From positions 10,131,001-10,195,000 of the forward strand of contig NC_089867.1 in NCBI RefSeq assembly GCF_036373705.1: a stretch of DNA of 64,000 bases. The letters are read 5' to 3'. The stretch comes from Amia ocellicauda. Lineage: Eukaryota; Chordata; Actinopteri; Amiiformes; Amiidae. The notes beneath the pieces were generated by a model. It worked only from the letters and a program-made list of their open reading frames with translations. It did no database searches and was not told where the DNA came from. This document shows positions 60,340-64,000 of this stretch, in pieces. Position 1 is the first letter of the stretch. Each line of letters begins with the position of its first letter. The translations under genes were made by a program, and so were the position numbers.

Positions 60340-61265
60340 GCATAAAGACTAATTGAGACACATCTCAGTTACTTCTCCCCCCACCTTTTATTTGCTATAA
60401 TATATTAAATTAACTGGATTATATACTTTTACAAACCATGACTGACATCTTAAGGAATAAGACTTAACTGAACTAAGAGCAATTACAATACTTTAAAAAA
60501 GAACAGACAGATCTGTTCAATAGATTTAAGTAAAAATAATTTCTGTGCATCCCTGAATAGGGAAATAAATCCAGTACACTTCAGGTTTCTGTTAAAATTA
60601 AAATTGTCAGTTTTGAATGTTTATATGTACACAGTTTATTCTAAAATGATAGTTATGGAGAGCTGTTTTATTTTATTTTTATTTTGCATTATTAGTTCTT
60701 AGTATTTCCCTTTTAATTAGTATTTTCTCTGCCTTGTTGCATTTTGAAGTGTTTGTGTGCTAGTACTCAAAATGGCTGTACTGTTTGCTGCATTTTATTA
60801 TTTAATTAATGTATTATTATTATTATTTATTATTTTGTATTATTATAATGGGTTAAACATGTAAATAATGTGAACTTAATTGCTTCAGCATTTGCTGGGA
60901 GCTCTGTGAAGTGTGCAGTGCTGCTGTACTGTAGCAAATTGAATTGTGTTTTTGACTGATTATTATTATTTATTTGCACAAAGCTATATACTGTATCCCT
61001 ATTTATCTATTTATCTGCTACTGTTCTCAGATTTATCTTATTATGGTACATTCATATAGAAGCATGCAGGCACTCCTATTTTTGTATGTGTGTGTAGATG
61101 TGTGTATTTGTATATGTTTATATACATGTGTGTAGGTATGTGTATGGTGCCCTTCTAATTTGATTCATACCCTTGATTCATTGTAACAAGGAGTTAGCAA
61201 AAATGTATGTTGCTAAAACCCATTGTACTGTATGAGGGCTGTGAGTGTACGTGTATATGTATTTA
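60340..61265. other. Non-coding AT-rich interval
   Basis: Contains short (TAT/ATT)n and (TG)n-like simple repeats near 60815-60840 and 61080-61140. Nothing else was recognised. Confidence 0.5.
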
Positions 61266-62154
61266 CACTACCGGTCAAACGTTTTAGAACTCCCCCATTC
61301 TTCCAGTTTTTATTGCAATTTAAGCAGTTTAAAGTCCAGTGAATAACCTGAAATGATACAAAGGTAAGCAGTAAACTGCCAGAGGTTAAAAAAAAAGTTA
61401 AAGTTGAAAAATAAAACTGAATAAAACTGAAAAATTATATAAATTTCAGAGTTATTTCTGTGTTACTACACCCTCTTATGCACTATTTGGCAGTGTTACG
61501 TGCAGCTCCTGTGCATAGAAGTTACACTATTCCTACAATGCGCACATCGTTTGAAAGCTTATTCTCTTGGCTCCAAGTGCGTTTCATTCTCAAACACATC
61601 AGATTTACAGTGTCCGTGTCGCCCGCTGTCATTCAGAGCCCAGGGGGGAAACTCGCAGTCTGCTCCAGGATTTCCATCAGATTTCTTTGCAACAGAGAAG
61701 TTCAGATCTAATTATGTAAAATCGTTGTGTATTAGTACACTGTAAACAGAGTTTTCCATCTTGACATTTTGAGCTCTCTACGGGTGTGTGTTGCTTCTAC
61801 CAACATGTGGATGGTCTTGTTTTGATCAGTAGACTGTCTGGTTCCAGAATGTCATCATTGTCAATATTTTCTGAGATTTTGTATTCCTACTCAGACCAAA
61901 TATCCCCCCACCCCCTCATTTCAGAATGAAAAAAACAAAAAACAGTGAATTGAAGAGAACACATGGGATTAAAGAGAAGTACATGGATTTGATGCCCTTT
62001 TAAGGGTACCAGAGGGGTTACATTTTGTTAAATGTATCTCCAATTGTTTATTTGTTCTATGCTTTAAGTTCAGAGTACATTGATACATGAAACTGTGTAA
62101 ATTTCAATATTAACTGGAAAAATGTAGGTGTTCTAAATCTTTTGACCGGTAGTG
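61266..62154. mobile_element. Non-autonomous Tc1-like element
   Basis: The ends CACTACCGGTCAAACGTTTT-AGAAC and the complement of CACTACCGGTCAAAAGATTT-AGAAC differ at two positions. TA lies on both sides. The 889-bp interior has no transposase-like ORF. This end sequence is frequent in fish genomes. Confidence 0.88.
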
Positions 62155-62168
62155 TATGTATGTATGTA

Positions 62169-62420
62169 CAGTGCATCCGGAAAGTATTCACAGCGCTTCA
62201 CTTTTTCCACATTTTGTTATGATTAAATTAATTATTTTCCTCAAAATTCTACAAACAATACCCCATAATGACAACGTGAAAGAAGTTTGTTTGAAATATT
62301 TGCAAATTTATAAAAAAAAAAAAAAAAAACGCATTCACAGCCTTTGCTCAATACTTTGTTGAAGCACCATTGGCACCAAAAGTAAAAGTGAAGCGCTGTG
62401 AATAATTTCCGGATGCACTG
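62169..62420. mobile_element. Short Tc1-like MITE
   Basis: The ends CAGTGCATCCGGAAAGTATT-CACAGCGCTTCAC and their near-complement define a 252-bp deletion derivative with TA on both sides. The interior holds a poly(A) run near 62311-62329 and short remnants of family non-coding sequence. No ORF of its own. Confidence 0.9.
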
Positions 62421-62930
62421 TATGTGTGTGTGTGTATATATGAATATGTATGCATATTTGAATGGATTAAACGGTTTTGAAAATGAATGTATATTTTTGT
62501 GTATGTATGTGAATGCATATGTAAGTGTGTATGGGTGTGTACATACAGGGTTATATACAGGTATAGTATGCATCTCTTCTGGTGACAGATACTGTTAATA
62601 TGCATATTTAGTTAACCTTTTTTAATTTAGTTTGATGTTTTGGTGGGATTGGTGATCACTAGCTGTGTAGCATGTTAAAGAACAGGTACTTAACATGGGT
62701 ATGCTTCTGCCTCAATTGTGGAGGCAGTTTGGAGGGGGGGGGGTCTTGGGGTAGCTTATTCTTTCTCTTCTTTTCCTATTAATTTTCCGATTGCATTGTG
62801 GTTGTATTTTTTTTTTTTTTATATATATCTTTTGCTCTTTGAAGACGTTGTTGATGATGATCCTCCATTTTAATGTAGCAGTCCATGGTATATCTGCAAC
62901 CTGCTAATATTGGATATAGCCCATTTGGAT
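62421..62930. other. Non-coding interval with TG-rich repeats
   Basis: TG/TA-rich simple sequence (62421-62570) and a T-run near 62808-62820. No gene was recognised. Confidence 0.5.
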
Positions 62931-63720
62931 GCTCACAAAATTGTATTAGCTTGAATGTTAAAAGGGTCTCAACCACCCTTTAAAATGCAAAAGGTGCAAA
63001 CTCCACCTTAAGTAGATATTGGCTTCTTACAAGAGACCCACTTCGGATCATTTTTGAGTGTGTAGGGGATGGGTGGGGCAGATGTTTCATTCTAATTTTC
63101 ATAGCAAAGCTAGAGGGGCAGGGATTTTGATATTTGGAGCAAGAAACAACCTCGAATTCAAAAAGCACTCGTCCAAAGATCTACATCATTAGGTGGACTC
63201 GCACTACCTGATTTCCAGTTGTACTGTTGAGCGGCAAATATCTTTAATTTGACATTCTGAAACCAATCATACACACCCTGCAGTCTGCCAATCGATGCAG
63301 ATTCTTGCATTTCCTGTTCTCTGAACACTCCTTTTATGTTCCTCCTTTCCATTGTCCTATTCTCAGTACAGTAGCAATCCAGTTGTTTAGAACTCATTAA
63401 GGATTTGGGGTCAGTGCAGACTTCATTTTCACAGTCTGTACTTTCACTGTCCCATTGTAGACGAATCATCTGTTTCCTCCCCTCATTTACATTTTCAGCG
63501 TTCAGTATTTAGCATCGTTGTGGTACTACAAGCCTTAGAGATCTGTATATTAACAACACTCTTGCCTCCTTTGATCGGTTGTCCAACAATATAATTTGCT
63601 ACATACAATTTTTTTTCACTACTTACAGATTAGAGACTGCACTACAAGGGTTCTGGAAACATTCTATTAATTGTGGTAGCCTTCCTTGAATGCCATTGAC
63701 CAACTTCAAACCCGGGGACA
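62931..63720 (+). mobile_element. Tx1/L1-type LINE fragment with large internal deletion
   Basis: With frameshifts, the plus strand first matches the N-terminal endonuclease region of L1/Tx1 ORF2 (SLNVKRVS, then YKRPTSDHF, GWVGQMFHSNFHSKARG). It then jumps near 63165 to the C-terminal third (LGGLALPDFQLYCWAANIF-like, with a stop in place of W, and DLYINNTLASFDRLS). About 2 kb or more of ORF2, including the whole reverse transcriptase core, is missing between the two parts. Stops and frameshifts are frequent. Confidence 0.72.
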
Positions 63721-64000
63721 CCAAAAGTGCAATCACAATCTATGAGATTAGTTTAAGACTCTTTTTCTTTAACTAATTCTTTCTTTCTTTTAATTTTAAT
63801 TTAAATTTTCCTTTGAATTTCCTTTTATTTTTTTACTATTATTATTGTTATAATGTATGTGGCTTAAAAGATCTTTTTTGTATGTTAGAAAAACTTAGTT
63901 TAAAAAAAAAGACTTCTTACTTAAAATGAATGCATGAATTAAATACAATTTTAGGATTTTTTGTATCTCATTTTGACTCTTATAACAGAAAAGGTGGGCT
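63721..64000. other. Right edge, low-complexity AT-rich
   Basis: T-rich and A-rich simple sequence. Part may be the 3' tail of the LINE fragment. Confidence 0.45.

Noticed and set aside
62241..62605. Tyr/His/Thr-rich ORFs
   Set aside because: They translate TG/TA simple sequence and a poly(A) run next to the short MITE.

Overview
This window reads as nuclear DNA of a ray-finned fish. It is AT-rich and mostly non-coding, with short exons bounded by GT/AG splice signals. The repeat set is typical of fish: several Tc1/mariner families, hAT and piggyBac elements, a CR1/L2-type LINE, a Tx1/L1-type LINE and many microsatellites. I cannot fix the species. A non-teleost or early-branching teleost is only a guess from repeat flavour.

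The one gene I can name is ulk4 (unc-51-like kinase 4, a pseudokinase followed by HEAT/ARM-type repeats). Plus-strand exons run from 12305 to 42234. They are the start-codon exon and two more pseudokinase exons (12305-13518), a linker exon (about 18320-18438), five repeat-domain exons (20844-25044) and two later ones (40882-41052 and 42107-42234). The rest of the pseudokinase domain is not visible. A GC-rich promoter-like block with its own splice donor (about 14450-14833) sits between the kinase exons and the repeat exons. The last plus-strand exon is repeated on the minus strand at 59595-59722, inside an inverted duplication of about 1 kb. A frameshifted ulk4 exon that should come earlier in the gene lies at 58625-58739, also on the minus strand. 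The locus is therefore rearranged, decaying, or misassembled.

Left of ulk4 (1-12300) is mostly non-coding. It holds a CRE-containing promoter-like region with CT/GA tracts (about 9100-9640), a possible minus-strand first exon ending at 8950, and a small plus-strand ORF encoding an 84-residue single-pass membrane protein with an acceptor and a poly(A) signal (10390-10949).

From 26 to 64 kb the window is a graveyard of mobile elements. Elements with readable ends are a Tc1 deletion derivative with long near-identical inverted repeats (16183-17244), a chimeric Tc1 (35410-37082), a hAT MITE inside a CR1 LINE (37683-37995), a hAT carrying a BED-finger relic and a nested piggyBac (46581-49061 and 47453-48797), a ZMYM1-like hAT (51573-55293), a Tc1 with perfect 29-bp ends (57036-57985), and two non-autonomous Tc1-like elements 14 bp apart (61266-62154 and 62169-62420). 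Two further inverted-repeat pairs (30215/32858 and 45411/46079) are not explained by element ends. No rRNA, tRNA, CRISPR or operon-like structure was seen. I found no convincing new biological system. The most unusual material is the scrambled ulk4 locus and a set of unidentified minus-strand ORFs on both sides of the ZMYM1-like hAT.
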